This document shows positions 47,219 through 57,365 of a stretch of DNA of 64,000 nt, in pieces; position 1 is the stretch's first letter; each line of letters starts with the position of its first letter. Made by a program: the position numbers and the translations under genes. The DNA lies in the NCBI RefSeq assembly GCF_003605645.1, contig NZ_QVMU01000005.1, positions 164,057-228,056 of the forward strand. The letters are read 5' to 3'. This DNA comes from Vibrio sinensis. Its GTDB lineage: Bacteria > Pseudomonadota > Gammaproteobacteria > Enterobacterales > Vibrionaceae. The notes under the pieces were generated by a model, which saw only the letters and a program-made list of their open reading frames with translations, ran no database searches and was not told the origin of the DNA.

Positions 47219-48847
47219 ATGACCGTTATGGAACATACAAAGGCTGCAACAATTGATCTAAGTAAACACGGACTTCATAACGTTAAAGAGGTTGTGCGCA
47301 ACCCGAGCTACGAAGTGTTGTTTGAAGAAGAAACTCGTGCCGATCTAGAAGGTTACGAGCGTGGTATTGTTACTGAACTTGGCGCAGTAGCAGTCGACAC
47401 AGGCATCTTTACTGGCCGCTCACCAAAAGATAAATACATTGTTAAAGATGCAACAACAGAAGAACATATGTGGTGGACTTCTGATGCTGTGAAAAACGAC
47501 AACAAACCGATCAATCAAGAAGTATGGAACGAACTTAAAGAGTTGGTAACAACTCAACTTTCTGACAAACGCCTATTTGTTATCGATGGTTATTGTGGTG
47601 CAAACCCGGATACTCGCCTAAGTATTCGAGTAATTACCGAAGTTGCGTGGCAAGCGCACTTCGTAAAAAACATGTTCATCCGCCCTAGCGAAGAAGAGCT
47701 AGCAACGTTTGAACCTGACTTTGTGGTTATGAATGGCGCGAAATGCACCAACCAGAAGTGGGAAGAGCAAGGTCTGAACTCTGAAAACTTCACAGTATTC
47801 AACTTAACTGAACGTATGCAGTTAATCGGCGGTACTTGGTACGGCGGTGAGATGAAGAAAGGCATGTTCGCAATGATGAACTACTTCCTTCCTCTTCAAG
47901 GCATTGCATCAATGCACTGTAGTGCAAACTTAGGTGAAGATGGCGATGTTGCGGTATTCTTCGGCCTATCTGGCACAGGTAAAACAACTCTATCTACAGA
48001 TCCAAAACGTGCGCTAATCGGTGACGATGAGCACGGTTGGGATGATGACGGCGTATTCAACTTTGAAGGTGGTTGCTACGCAAAAACCATCAAGCTATCT
48101 AAAGAAGCTGAGCCTGATATCTACAACGCAATTCGTCGTGATGCGCTACTAGAGAACGTAACAGTTCGTAGCGATGGTTCTATCGACTTTGACGATGGTT
48201 CTAAAACAGAAAACACGCGTGTTTCTTACCCAATCCACCATATCGAAAATATCGTTAAGCCTGTCTCTAAAGGCGGTCATGCCAATAAAGTTATTTTCTT
48301 GTCGGCAGATGCGTTCGGCGTTCTACCTCCAGTGTCTAAATTGACACCTGAGCAAACGAAGTACCACTTCCTATCTGGCTTTACCGCTAAACTAGCTGGT
48401 ACTGAGCGTGGCATCACTGAACCAACACCAACCTTCTCTTCTTGCTTTGGTGCAGCATTCCTAACTCTACACCCAACAAAATACGCAGAAGTATTGGTTA
48501 AACGTATGGAAGCGGCGGGTGCAGAAGCTTACTTGGTTAACACGGGTTGGAATGGTTCTGGCAAGCGTATTTCTATTCAAGATACGCGCGGCATTATCGA
48601 TGCGATTCTGGATGGTTCAATTGAGCATGCAGAAACTCGACACATCCCAATCTTTAACTTAGAAGTTCCTACATCACTACCTGGCGTGGATTCAAGCATC
48701 CTTGACCCACGTGATACGTATGTTGATCCTCTACAATGGGATAGCAAAGCGCGCGATCTTGCTCAACGCTTTGTAAATAACTTCGATAAGTACACTGACA
48801 ATGCAGAAGGTCAATCACTTGTCGCTGCAGGTCCTCAACTAGATTAA
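47219..48847 (+). CDS. pckA: Phosphoenolpyruvate carboxykinase (ATP)
   Basis: 542 residues of the ATP-dependent PEPCK family. It turns oxaloacetate and ATP into PEP, CO2 and ADP for gluconeogenesis. The P-loop is [13 protein letters not shown] (about 246-258), the metal-binding Asp is in [14 protein letters not shown] and the substrate loop is [17 protein letters not shown]. In E. coli pckA is also near hslO and envZ-ompR, but here the T2SS operon lies between envZ and hslR. Confidence 0.97.
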   Translation: MTVMEHTKAATIDLSKHGLHNVKEVVRNPSYEVLFEEETRADLEGYERGIVTELGAVAVDTGIFTGRSPKDKYIVKDATTEEHMWWTSDAVKNDNKPINQEVWNELKELVTTQLSDKRLFVIDGYCGANPDTRLSIRVITEVAWQAHFVKNMFIRPSEEELATFEPDFVVMNGAKCTNQKWEEQGLNSENFTVFNLTERMQLIGGTWYGGEMKKGMFAMMNYFLPLQGIASMHCSANLGEDGDVAVFFGLSGTGKTTLSTDPKRALIGDDEHGWDDDGVFNFEGGCYAKTIKLSKEAEPDIYNAIRRDALLENVTVRSDGSIDFDDGSKTENTRVSYPIHHIENIVKPVSKGGHANKVIFLSADAFGVLPPVSKLTPEQTKYHFLSGFTAKLAGTERGITEPTPTFSSCFGAAFLTLHPTKYAEVLVKRMEAAGAEAYLVNTGWNGSGKRISIQDTRGIIDAILDGSIEHAETRHIPIFNLEVPTSLPGVDSSILDPRDTYVDPLQWDSKARDLAQRFVNNFDKYTDNAEGQSLVAAGPQLD

Positions 48848-48926
48848 TGACTATGGTTTAACTGGTCACTGCTGATTGATAGCAATCAGTCACAAAATCA
48901 AGTAAGAGTGCTAAATTAGACTCCTA

Positions 48927-48950
48927 AGCCCCTCTTTCGAGGGGCTTTTT
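48927..48950 (+). terminator. Terminator of pckA
   Basis: AAGCCCCTC-TTTC-GAGGGGCTT followed by TTTTATTG, about 80 nt after the pckA stop. Confidence 0.88.
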
Positions 48951-49047
48951 ATTGCTTGCGCATGCAAAATAGACCACTCTATACAGTCAACTTAAAGCGA
49001 TATAATCAACTGAAAGACGCTTTGCTTAATAAGGATAAAGACGAGCT

Positions 49048-51132
49048 GTGAGAAAAAAACTCTGTATTTTCGTTACCGCACTCATTGTTGTGACAGCACT
49101 TCTCATCGCTGCGTTATTTTTCGCACTGCAAACTCATTACGCCAAAAATATCGTTAACGCCCTTTTTTCCCAAGATTCCACCTATCAAGCTTCCGTTGAA
49201 AATGTGCACTATACGCCACCACTCAATTTCGAACTAGAGGGGCTTCAGTTTCAAGTAGAACAACAGGCGTACTACCTTCCAAGTGTGCGCGTTTGGCTCA
49301 GCACGATGCCATGGAAAAATGGCAAGCTCGCCATCGATTCGTTAATCATCAATGGGGGAAATATTGAACTACATTCAACGCTCACTCGACCTCTCCACTC
49401 CCTCTCTTTACAGCAACTCGCTTTTCAGCATGTCGATCTTATAGGCAAAGAGTGGTCAGCACGTAATGTAAACGTACAAATTGAACAACCTAAATGGGTC
49501 AATCAATCTCAACACCTGCCTTACGGCAAGGCCTTAATTGAAATCGAACAGCTATACACGCAAGGGCAAGCCCTCGACGATATCTTGCTGGACATTGATA
49601 ATAAAGCGGAAAACAGCACTGTGTATGGCGCTTCTTTCCAATGGCAAGGTGCCTCTTTTACCGGCCAAGCAGAGCAATACCAATCAAAATGGTCACTCGT
49701 GAATGTCACCATTAAGCACCTATCTCTAATAGAAGAAGCTCTAGAAGAAGCTCTAATAGAAGAACCTCAAATACACGAACGCTCGACATCAGCGCCGTCT
49801 AAACTCTCTTCTTCCTTAACGGAACTCACCCGATTATTGGCATCGTTTAACTTTCCGGTTAACCATATCAACAGTCTAGATATCATGCGCAGCAACTTAT
49901 CGATTGGAGATGTACAGTTTGAGAATCTTGCTGCTTCGATAGAAAACATCGACCTTGAGAAAAGCATCTGGGATCAGCCAAAAGGTTACCTCTCATTTGA
50001 TGCTGATAATGCTCGTTATCATGACGTTATGCTTATTGCACCCACAGCCAAGTTCACATTCTCAGAGCTTGGAATACAAATCGAAGATTTTGATGCAGAT
50101 CTAAATGAAGGTCGCATATTGTTCTCGGGCTTGATTTCACCAGGGCAACTGGCGCTTGATTCACTGACATTAAGCGGTGTGAAATGGCTAGAAAACACTA
50201 ATGAATTAGGCGCACAACTATGGCTGAGCAGCCAACAGTTGGAGCAGTTATCGATCCAGTCATTAAATATCGAAAACAGTCAGTTTATTCAGATAGAGCA
50301 AGCTCCTTTCTGGCAAGTTTCTGGGCTACAAGTTGATGGTACAAACCTCACCTTAGTTCGCCAACACCAGTTAGGACTGTGGCAAGGTTCTATCGAACTG
50401 TCAGCAAACACCCTTAGCGTCGACAAGACATTGGTCACCCAACCGATTTTTTCTGCCCATTCAGATCAGGATGTTTTGACGATTGAGCGAGCCATATTTC
50501 CATTAGAACATGGTTACTTCAGAGCATCTGCCCAGTGGGACAAAAGTAAAAAAAGTGCCCCTTGGTCATTGGATGTGGAGGCCGATAGCCTCCCTTTAAA
50601 GGCCATACTTACCCCTGTAGCGCCGCATCTACCATTCGATGGTTTGTTTGATATTCAGTTCGAAGCGAAAGGGCTATCTGGAGATTACGCCATGTTTGCT
50701 CATTCTGTAAGCGGTGAGGGGTTTGCGGATATTCACCAAGGTCGTGCATCATTAAAACAAACACCAAATGAGATGCTTAACGATGCTACAACGCACGAAA
50801 AAATCGCTCAGCCATTCTCTTTAGATAACATCGCTATTGTGGTGGATAGAGGTCGAATTAAAATAAAGTCTGATGTAAATGAAGACAACGCATTAATTAT
50901 GGGTGACCTTGACCTGACAAAAATGGCTTACGCCACCTTACTTTATACCCATCAAGAGCCCTGTCAGCGACTCTGGTTCGATTTATTCACAGGCAAACAG
51001 TATCTGACTAAGCAATATCTGACTAAACAATGTGAATCGGCGGTCTCAGAGACTAAGGTAGACTCTAAAACGAAAGAAATGGAACCGACTGAAACCAAAG
51101 CGGCACAAGAACTTGAGGTTCAGGTTAACTAG
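49048..51132 (+). CDS. AsmA family protein
   Basis: 694 residues from GTG. One N-terminal membrane helix (about 5-25, LCIFVTALIVVTALLIAALFFAL) and a long beta-rich periplasmic part, as in AsmA/TamB-like bridge proteins thought to move phospholipid to the outer membrane. Typical repeats include PSVRVWLSTMPWKNGKLAIDSL and FADIHQGRASLKQTP. Two spots show in-frame microduplication: LIEEALEEALIEE (about 231-243) and KQYLTKQYLTKQ (about 650-661). Downstream of pckA; no operon partner. Substrate unknown. Confidence 0.8.
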   Translation: MRKKLCIFVTALIVVTALLIAALFFALQTHYAKNIVNALFSQDSTYQASVENVHYTPPLNFELEGLQFQVEQQAYYLPSVRVWLSTMPWKNGKLAIDSLIINGGNIELHSTLTRPLHSLSLQQLAFQHVDLIGKEWSARNVNVQIEQPKWVNQSQHLPYGKALIEIEQLYTQGQALDDILLDIDNKAENSTVYGASFQWQGASFTGQAEQYQSKWSLVNVTIKHLSLIEEALEEALIEEPQIHERSTSAPSKLSSSLTELTRLLASFNFPVNHINSLDIMRSNLSIGDVQFENLAASIENIDLEKSIWDQPKGYLSFDADNARYHDVMLIAPTAKFTFSELGIQIEDFDADLNEGRILFSGLISPGQLALDSLTLSGVKWLENTNELGAQLWLSSQQLEQLSIQSLNIENSQFIQIEQAPFWQVSGLQVDGTNLTLVRQHQLGLWQGSIELSANTLSVDKTLVTQPIFSAHSDQDVLTIERAIFPLEHGYFRASAQWDKSKKSAPWSLDVEADSLPLKAILTPVAPHLPFDGLFDIQFEAKGLSGDYAMFAHSVSGEGFADIHQGRASLKQTPNEMLNDATTHEKIAQPFSLDNIAIVVDRGRIKIKSDVNEDNALIMGDLDLTKMAYATLLYTHQEPCQRLWFDLFTGKQYLTKQYLTKQCESAVSETKVDSKTKEMEPTETKAAQELEVQVN
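49732..49755 (+). repeat. Two 12-nt tandem repeats in the AsmA-like gene
   Basis: GAAGAAGCTCTA occurs twice in a row, and a CTCTAATAGAAGAA stretch flanks both ends. It encodes the EEAL-EEAL acidic segment. Confidence 0.85.
51001..51030 (+). repeat. Two 15-nt tandem repeats in the AsmA-like gene
   Basis: TATCTGACTAAGCAA followed by TATCTGACTAAACAA, one base different, encoding YLTKQ twice close to the C-terminus. Confidence 0.9.
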
Positions 51133-51181
51133 GCTGAACTCGGATTAATAAGCTCATTACCTGAGTTCATCACTTGGCTTT

Positions 51182-51216
51182 ATTGCTAAGCTTCATTACT
51201 AAGCTTCATTGCTAGG
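51182..51216. repeat. 13-nt tandem repeats over the end of the yiiD-like gene
   Basis: ATTGCTAAGCTTC, ATTACTAAGCTTC and a partial third copy. On the minus strand it repeats the last codons Asn-Glu-Ala-stop of the acetyltransferase/thioesterase gene (stop at 51199-51201) once more downstream. Confidence 0.85.
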
Positions 51217-52104
51217 TAATAAAACATAAGTTCCAACAAAATCAACCGCGGCAACCGTGCCACTATATATGGTCACGTGAATCACAATACGCGCTTTACG
51301 CCCAGACGCTAAGCGATCTAAATCGCCACTAATACCATCCAAAGATGTTGAAGCGACAGGGCTTTCTTCTACGGGGTGACGATAACGAATTCGGCTATCA
51401 GCTAATACGATATCTCCTTGAAGATTGCGCTCTTTCATCAGTAGCCAAGTCATTCCCCAGCCAGTTAAGGTTGCCAATGTGAATGCAGAGCCAGCAAACA
51501 TCGTATTATGAGGGTTAAGATTTGGGTTCAATTGAGCGGAGCATTCAAATTGATAGCCCGTGTACTGATTAATTTTGATGCCCATTTTGTCACTGATCGG
51601 AATCTGTTGTTCCCAGCGTTCTTGTAATTGGGCACACCAATCTGGTTTTCGTAGCACATTAGCCATAGGGTCAAGATGCTTCACCATCTGTTGGTGTCGA
51701 ACAGGCCCACGCTCATCAGTTAACTCACCCCGGCGATCAAAACCGTTATGATCATAAAAGGTTATTGCGTCTTCACGTGCATTACACACTAAACGCTTTA
51801 CCCCTTCCTGACGCGCTAAGGATTCCAGCGCCACCAACACCAATGATCCCATACCACGACTACGACGATTACTTTTAACTGCCATATAACGAATCTGACC
51901 TTCGTTATCAGGCGTTATATACAATCGACCGATAGCCATTGGCCGACCACGACTATCCACGATCATTCGATGGTGGCTCATCACATCGTATTCATCTCGC
52001 TCCGAACCAATAGGCATTTGCCATGGTTCACGCAGCATTTGCCAACGAAATTGATAGTACTTGTTGAGCTGATTTTCAGTTTTGGGTGTGATGAGTTTGA
52101 ACAT
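51199..52104 (-). CDS. Bifunctional GNAT acetyltransferase / thioesterase-fold protein (YiiD-like)
   Basis: 301 residues from the ATG at 52104 (MFKLITPKTENQLNKYYQFRWQ), with AAAGGA upstream; the frame opens 24 codons earlier without SD. The GNAT domain (about 1-145) has RYMAVKSNRRSRGMGSLVLVALE as acetyl-CoA site; the C-terminal hotdog domain (about 160-300) has NPHNTMFAGSAFTLATLTGWG. Colinear with E. coli YiiD, also named FabY/MadA, linked to making acetyl primers for fatty acid synthesis from malonyl-ACP. In the conserved yihY-dtd-yiiD order. Confidence 0.85.
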   Translation of the reverse strand: MFKLITPKTENQLNKYYQFRWQMLREPWQMPIGSERDEYDVMSHHRMIVDSRGRPMAIGRLYITPDNEGQIRYMAVKSNRRSRGMGSLVLVALESLARQEGVKRLVCNAREDAITFYDHNGFDRRGELTDERGPVRHQQMVKHLDPMANVLRKPDWCAQLQERWEQQIPISDKMGIKINQYTGYQFECSAQLNPNLNPHNTMFAGSAFTLATLTGWGMTWLLMKERNLQGDIVLADSRIRYRHPVEESPVASTSLDGISGDLDRLASGRKARIVIHVTIYSGTVAAVDFVGTYVLLPSNEA

Positions 52105-52177
52105 ATCAATCCTTTGAGTGTACGCATCAAATAGTTTTGCTTTACCTAGACAAACAGATATAGGCAAAGCAAACAAG

Positions 52178-52612
52178 CTACACTTGCAGCCAAAAAGTCA
52201 CCGGACCATCATTAATCAAAGAAACTTTCATATCAGCGGCAAAACGACCACGAGCCGTTGGTAAAATTAACTCACATTGATCCGAGAAGTAATCATACAA
52301 GCGTTCGGCGTCTTGAGGGTGAGCACCACGAGAAAAGCCTGCTCGTGTCCCTTTTTTCGTGTCCGCTGGTAATGTAAATTGAGACACCACTAAAACCTGA
52401 CCGTTCACTTGTTGAACGTTAAGATTCATTTTGCCATCGGCATCTTCAAAGACACGATACGTTGAAACGCGTTCCACTAAGCGCTTCGCTTTCGCTTCAT
52501 CATCATCCCTTTCAACGCCAAGCAATACTAATAAGCCTTGCCCAATTTCACCAACAACTTCACCGTCAACACGAACTGCGGCTTCACTTACTCTTTGAAT
52601 CAGAGCGATCAC
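52178..52612 (-). CDS. dtd: D-aminoacyl-tRNA deacylase
   Basis: 144 residues, [28 protein letters not shown]. Signature motifs [14 protein letters not shown] (SQFTL) and the C-terminal NDGPVTFW (NxGPxT-type) form the pocket that hydrolyses D-aminoacyl and Gly-tRNA(Ala) esters. Cytosolic. Its start overlaps the end of yihY by 29 nt; 73 nt separate it from yiiD. Confidence 0.97.
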   Translation of the reverse strand: MIALIQRVSEAAVRVDGEVVGEIGQGLLVLLGVERDDDEAKAKRLVERVSTYRVFEDADGKMNLNVQQVNGQVLVVSQFTLPADTKKGTRAGFSRGAHPQDAERLYDYFSDQCELILPTARGRFAADMKVSLINDGPVTFWLQV

Positions 52613-53525
52613 TTGGTTTTCCTTCTAAATACTTTACAACATCTGGCGAGGAGTCTAACACGTCTGTATCCACACTCCACTGTTCACGCTCACCCAATGC
52701 CGCAGTGACCTCAGCACCAATTAATACAATCAACCAACACAGATAAACCCAAATAAACAAAATAGGGATGGCAGCGAGTGCACCATAAATAAGCTGATAG
52801 GATGGGAATTGAGTGATGTAGATTGCGAAGCCTTTTTTGCTCAGTTCAAACAACAAAGCGGCAATCATTCCACCGACTAATGCGTGAGACAGATGGACTC
52901 GTTTATTCGGGACCAACATATACAAGCCGACAAAAGCACTAAACGACAAGATAAGAGGAAGCCAGCGCAACAGTAGGTTGTAAGCTTGAGATAACACTTG
53001 GTTGTCTAATATTTGCAGTGATGTCACATAGGAAGTCACCGCAATGCTCGCTCCCACTAGGATCGGACCGAGAGTCAAAACCATCCAGTACATTGAGAAT
53101 GAAAAAACAGCACGACGTTTTTGCTTCACTCGCCAAATGTAGTTGAGGTTATTGTCGATATTGGAAATCAACATCAAAGCAGCAACGAATAAAAACACAC
53201 TACCCACCGCTGTCATTTTTCCCGTATTGGCAATAAATTCGAGCAATGCTGATTTAACCGCATCCCCCGCCGTTGGAACAAAATGTGTGATAACAAAGTT
53301 TTGTATCACCTCTCCGGCAGTGGCAAAAATCGAAAAAGAAGATAATACCGACAACAAGACCGTCAGCATTGGAACCAAAGATAAAAGCGTAATATAGGTT
53401 AGGTAGCCGGCATTAACATTAATACGGTCATGGATAACTCTCGTCCATAAGTAACGAGAAAATAGGATAAACTGCTTCACGATAGAATCGAATTTCAACT
53501 TGTATCTCTCCAATAACTCATTCAT
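52584..53525 (-). CDS. YihY family inner membrane protein
   Basis: From the ATG at 53525 ([19 protein letters not shown]) 313 residues; a TTG five codons earlier is possible, and SD is weak for both. About six membrane segments and the YihY/BrkB block [26 protein letters not shown]. Once called ribonuclease BN by mistake; the true function is unknown. The C-terminal tail after residue 285 is soluble. The gene starts 7 nt from a 24-bp solo repeat end (53532). Confidence 0.9.
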   Translation of the reverse strand: MNELLERYKLKFDSIVKQFILFSRYLWTRVIHDRINVNAGYLTYITLLSLVPMLTVLLSVLSSFSIFATAGEVIQNFVITHFVPTAGDAVKSALLEFIANTGKMTAVGSVFLFVAALMLISNIDNNLNYIWRVKQKRRAVFSFSMYWMVLTLGPILVGASIAVTSYVTSLQILDNQVLSQAYNLLLRWLPLILSFSAFVGLYMLVPNKRVHLSHALVGGMIAALLFELSKKGFAIYITQFPSYQLIYGALAAIPILFIWVYLCWLIVLIGAEVTAALGEREQWSVDTDVLDSSPDVVKYLEGKPSDRSDSKSK

Positions 53526-53531
53526 TCTTTG

Positions 53532-53555
53532 TATACCCAAGTGATCTCAAGATAC
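53532..53555. repeat. Solo 24-bp end of the 22578-type repeat
   Basis: TATACCCAAGTGATCTCAAG followed by ATAC matches the terminal repeat of the 22578-22844 element in about 20 of 24 positions. It lies just upstream of the yihY-like start and could carry its promoter or ribosome site. Confidence 0.7.
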
Positions 53556-53618
53556 GTATTTCTGTGTGAATAGCTTGGTATATTATGCACCTATCATTCT
53601 AATTGAAAGGAACTTGAG

Positions 53619-54260
53619 ATGCCTTACCTACTCGCGATCGTACTCTCACTATTTACGTTAACTGGCTGCCAGTCTGCGTATTACTCTGCCATGGAACAAG
53701 TTGGCTACCATAAACGCGATATCATGGTCGATCGTGTTGAAGATGCCAAAGAGTCACAAGAAGAAGCTCAGCAAGAGTTCACCAGTGCTCTGGAAGCGTT
53801 ATCAGCACTAACTAATTTTAATGGTGGTGAACTTGAAGACGTTTACAATGACATCAATGCGAAATACCAAGACAGTGAGCAAGCTGCTGAAAACGTAAGA
53901 AGCCGCATCGCTGCCATTGAAGATGTTTCTGAAGCCTTATTTGCCGAGTGGCAAGAAGAGCTGTCGTTGTACACCAGCAGTAAACTACGCCGAGCCAGTG
54001 AACAAAAACTGCGTCAAACAGAGACGTCATATAGAAGTATGATTCGAGCAATGAAGAACGCGGAACAGAAAATGACACCGGTTCTAAACACGCTACGAGA
54101 TAACACTCTATTTCTTAAACATAACCTCAATGCGAGCGCGATTGGCTCACTGCAAGGGGAGTTTAGTGACTTAGAAAAAGAAATTCAGTATGCCATTGCC
54201 CAAATGAATACGGCTATCGCAGAATCGGATAAGTTTTTGCAAAAGCTCAATCAAAAGTAG
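53619..54260 (+). CDS. DUF2959 family lipoprotein
   Basis: 213 residues. Lipoprotein signal with lipobox LTGC (cysteine at about 17, MPYLLAIVLSLFTLTGCQS), then mostly charged alpha-helix likely to form coiled coil (VDRVEDAKESQEEAQQEFTSALEAL; EQKLRQTETSYRSMIRAMKNAEQKM). It fits DUF2959; role unknown. AAAGGAAC precedes the ATG. Single gene, divergent from yihY and convergent with the P-loop NTPase. Confidence 0.85.
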   Translation: MPYLLAIVLSLFTLTGCQSAYYSAMEQVGYHKRDIMVDRVEDAKESQEEAQQEFTSALEALSALTNFNGGELEDVYNDINAKYQDSEQAAENVRSRIAAIEDVSEALFAEWQEELSLYTSSKLRRASEQKLRQTETSYRSMIRAMKNAEQKMTPVLNTLRDNTLFLKHNLNASAIGSLQGEFSDLEKEIQYAIAQMNTAIAESDKFLQKLNQK

Positions 54261-54270
54261 CGTTATTTCC

Positions 54271-54304
54271 TCACCTAACCACTCTTAAATGATTGGTTAG
54301 GTGA
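54271..54304. terminator. Hairpin between the DUF2959 and NTPase genes
   Basis: TCACCTAACCA pairs with TGGTTAGGTGA around a 12-nt loop between convergent genes. No strong T-run on either side, so termination is uncertain. Confidence 0.5.
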
Positions 54305-54355
54305 AAGCCATATATCTGCAACAATAGCGCTATCTAATACCGCACTCTCTCAGAC

Positions 54356-54898
54356 TCAACAGATATCATTTAACACAAAGCCCAACGTCATTGCGATAAA
54401 TTGCACTCTTTGGGTTATGCTCCCCCAAGGTACTTCGATAACATCAAAACCAAGCTCTCGATAGGTTTCGATTAAAGTATCGTGTATTTGTAGTGCTTCT
54501 TCAAAACTATGAGGACGTATCTCATCTTGAACGTAAATAGATGCCTCAGGGCGACAAACAAAGACCTGTGAATGGTAATCAGCGCATGATGCCACGTACT
54601 CAGCACCAACCTCACAACCGCCCACTTTCAAATACGCACAGATATCCGGAATGGCTCTGTCCATAAAAGCAATCGGATGATTATAAGCCTGCTGCTTTTG
54701 CTGGTTCATCAGTTGCAAGCATAGGCGAGCAAATCCAGGCAAATTCGTCCAAGGCAAAATACCTGCATCAAGCTGACTTTGCTGCTCGATAAGATAACGA
54801 GATCCCTCTTCGAACGTCATAATGCCTTGTTTAGCGAATGCGTTCACTAGCGTCGTTTTTCCCGCGCCAGGTCCGCCAGTAATAATAATGGGTCTCAT
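54356..54898 (-). CDS. P-loop NTPase (AAA_28-like)
   Basis: 180 residues. Walker A is GGPGAGKTTLVN (about 8-19); IAFMDRAIPD is Walker B-like. ATP/GTPase-like proteins of this AAA_28 group are cytosolic; substrate unknown. Contains LSEE-like EEGSRYL and ENVP-type C-terminus (VIEVPWGSITQRVQFI). No partner gene next to it; a terminator separates it from typA. Confidence 0.8.
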   Translation of the reverse strand: MRPIIITGGPGAGKTTLVNAFAKQGIMTFEEGSRYLIEQQSQLDAGILPWTNLPGFARLCLQLMNQQKQQAYNHPIAFMDRAIPDICAYLKVGGCEVGAEYVASCADYHSQVFVCRPEASIYVQDEIRPHSFEEALQIHDTLIETYRELGFDVIEVPWGSITQRVQFIAMTLGFVLNDIC

Positions 54899-54939
54899 GA
54901 ACTCTTCTCTATCGACAACCGTCTTTTGTTTGAGGCAAT

Positions 54940-54976
54940 AAAAAACCCTGAGTTAATCAATAACTCAGGGTTTTTT
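54940..54976. terminator. Bidirectional-type terminator after typA
   Basis: AAAAAACCCTGAGTTA pairs with TAACTCAGGGTTTTTT around 5 nt. It lies 23 nt after the typA stop codon on the minus strand and is followed there by a T-run. Confidence 0.92.
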
Positions 54977-54998
54977 CAATCTTGGCTAACTAAGTAAA

Positions 54999-56831
54999 TT
55001 ACTTAGGAGCACGACCAGCACGTTTACGATCGTTTTCCGTTAGGTGACGCTTACGGATACGGATGCTTTCTGGTGTAACTTCTACTAGCTCATCTTCATC
55101 AATAAACTCTAGAGCTTGCTCTAGTGTGAATTTGATTGCTGGAGATAGAGTTTGCGCTTCATCAGTACCAGATGCACGAACGTTCGTTAGCTGCTTACCT
55201 TTCAGACAGTTTACTGTTAGGTCGTTTGAACGGTTATGAATACCGATAACTTGACCTTCATAAACTTCATCAGCGTGCTCAGTAAATAAACGACCACGAT
55301 CTTGAAGGTTAAATAGTGCGTAAGTTAGTGCTTTACCAGTAGCGTTTGAAATTAGAACGCCGTTGTTACGCATACCAATTACGCCACCTTTGTGTGGACC
55401 GTAGTGATCAAACGTATGGTAAAGAAGACCAGAACCTGAAGTTAGAGTCATGAATTCAGTTTGGAAACCGATTAGACCACGAGAAGGCATCATAAAGTCC
55501 ATGCGAACACGGCCTTTACCATCTGGAGCCATATCTGTTAGCTCACCTTTACGTAGACCAATTTTCTCCATAACACCGCCTTGGTGCTCTTCCATAACGT
55601 CGATAGTTACTACTTCGAACGGTTCAGAAAGTTCACCGTTCTCATCTTTCTTGATGATAACTTCTGGACGAGATACCGCTAGCTCGAAACCTTCACGACG
55701 CATGTTTTCGATCAGGATAGATAGGTGAAGTTCACCACGGCCTGATACACGGAAACGGTCTGGGTTGTCAGTTTCTTCAACACGTAGTGCTACGTTGTGT
55801 ACTAGTTCTTTTTGTAGACGCTCAAGGATGTTACGTGAAGTCACGAACTTACCTTCTTTACCCGCGAACGGAGAAGTGTTTACTTGGAACGTCATTGTTA
55901 CTGTTGGTTCATCAACAGAAAGTGGAGTCATCGCTTCAACGTGGTTTTGATCACAGATTGTGTCTGAAATTTTCAGCTCACCAAGACCAGTGATTGCAAT
56001 AATGTCACCCGCGTTAGCTTGTTCAATTTCGTGACGCTCAAGACCAAGGTAGCCCATTACTGTGCCAACTTTACCGTTACGTTTTTTACCATCAGCGCCA
56101 ACAACTGTTACTTGTTGGTTTGCACGTACGCTACCACGAGTAACACGAGCAACACCGATAACACCTACGTATGAGCTGTAATCTAGCTGAGAGATTTGCA
56201 TCTGTAGTGGACCGTCAAGGTCAACGTTTGGAGCTTCTACGTTGTCAACAACAGCTTGGAACAATGGTTCCATGTTCTCGCCAGTTTCGCCTTCTTCCAT
56301 AGTCGCCCAGCCGTTTAGAGCTGATGCGTATACAGTAGTGAAGTCTAGCTGTTCGTCAGTTGCGCCTAGGTTGTCGAATAGATCAAAGATTTGATCCATA
56401 ACCCACTCAGGACGCGCGCCTGGACGGTCAATCTTGTTGATTACAACGATTGGCTTAAGACCGTGAGCGAATGCTTTTTGAGTAACGAAACGAGTTTGAG
56501 GCATTGGGCCGTCAACCGCATCAACGATAAGTAGTACAGAGTCTACCATTGACATGATACGTTCAACTTCACCACCGAAGTCCGCGTGTCCCGGAGTATC
56601 TACGATGTTGATGTGGTAATCATTCCAGTTGATTGCTGTGTTCTTAGCAAGGATGGTAATGCCACGCTCTTTCTCGATGTCATTAGAGTCCATGACTCGC
56701 TCTTCAGCTTCACCGCGAGACTCTAGCGTACCCGATTGTTGAAGTAGCTTATCAACAAGTGTGGTTTTACCGTGGTCAACGTGCGCGATGATCGCGATAT
56801 TTCTTAGTTTATCAATCTGTGGAGTAGCCAT
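54999..56831 (-). CDS. typA: GTP-binding ribosome-associated protein TypA/BipA
   Basis: 610 residues. The G domain starts [30 protein letters not shown] (G1 AHVDHGKT), with G3 DTPGHADF and G4 [13 protein letters not shown]-like domains II, III and V follow, and the C-terminal BipA domain ends [15 protein letters not shown]. BipA helps 50S assembly and stress growth, notably in cold and for virulence functions. Divergent from glnA as in E. coli. Confidence 0.97.
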   Translation of the reverse strand: MATPQIDKLRNIAIIAHVDHGKTTLVDKLLQQSGTLESRGEAEERVMDSNDIEKERGITILAKNTAINWNDYHINIVDTPGHADFGGEVERIMSMVDSVLLIVDAVDGPMPQTRFVTQKAFAHGLKPIVVINKIDRPGARPEWVMDQIFDLFDNLGATDEQLDFTTVYASALNGWATMEEGETGENMEPLFQAVVDNVEAPNVDLDGPLQMQISQLDYSSYVGVIGVARVTRGSVRANQQVTVVGADGKKRNGKVGTVMGYLGLERHEIEQANAGDIIAITGLGELKISDTICDQNHVEAMTPLSVDEPTVTMTFQVNTSPFAGKEGKFVTSRNILERLQKELVHNVALRVEETDNPDRFRVSGRGELHLSILIENMRREGFELAVSRPEVIIKKDENGELSEPFEVVTIDVMEEHQGGVMEKIGLRKGELTDMAPDGKGRVRMDFMMPSRGLIGFQTEFMTLTSGSGLLYHTFDHYGPHKGGVIGMRNNGVLISNATGKALTYALFNLQDRGRLFTEHADEVYEGQVIGIHNRSNDLTVNCLKGKQLTNVRASGTDEAQTLSPAIKFTLEQALEFIDEDELVEVTPESIRIRKRHLTENDRKRAGRAPK

Positions 56832-57131
56832 GGATTATTATTCACTTAATAGAAGAAATGCCCCTTTGTAAAAGAACGGGTGTTCTCAAGCGACATTTGC
56901 TGATTAAAAAAACGACCATAATGTACCAGATTCTAGCAAAAAGCATAGAAATATGTGATCTACTCCAGAGCTTTTCTAACATTTTTTCGTGTTTTGACGC
57001 CTGAGACAAAAAGTACCCTTGATTTTTAGTCACTTTCCTCAATTCCCCGATCAATACACATTGACTATTGTGCAATTAATAGGCTGAATAGGTTGCTAGG
57101 ATGTCGCATCTTGGTGCAATTTAACTCGAAC

Positions 57132-57146
57132 GCACCAAGTTAGTGC
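57132..57146. promoter_or_regulatory. NtrC-binding site of glnA
   Basis: GCACCAAGTTAGTGC, a GCAC-N7-GTGC palindrome matching the NtrC consensus, about 90 nt upstream of the sigma54 promoter, the usual enhancer distance. Confidence 0.8.
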
Positions 57147-57230
57147 ATTTGATGATCATTTTGGTGCGTTTTTTTATACTCAATAATGATGAAAACACAT
57201 AAAGCACTGAAATTAATGGATTATATTTTT

Positions 57231-57246
57231 TGGCACGATTTTAGCT
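57231..57246 (+). promoter_or_regulatory. Sigma54 promoter of glnA
   Basis: TGGCAC-N5-TAGCT matches the -24/-12 consensus (TGGCAC-N5-TTGCA) with one mismatch in the -12 core. Transcription would begin near 57258, about 108 nt upstream of the ATG. Confidence 0.75.
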
Positions 57247-57365
57247 AAAGAGAAATCAGCATCGATTAATGATGAATAATAGAAAATTAATCAATGCGAG
57301 ATAAATTACTTTATAGTGCATACGTCGAGTCATTACCGCTTTAATAACACTGGAGGTTATCCAAG

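Larger units (their letters stand above)
56832..57365. other. typA-glnA regulatory region
   Basis: 534 nt between divergent genes. The right part holds NtrC and sigma54 sites for glnA; two more TTGGTGC half-sites lie at 57111-57117 and 57161-57167. The AT-rich left part probably has the typA promoter, which I cannot place. The minus frame at 56842-57075 has no gene-like features. Confidence 0.6.

Noticed and set aside
56842..57075. Minus-strand frame between typA and glnA
   Set aside because: Lies in regulatory DNA next to the NtrC sites; no ribosome site or family.
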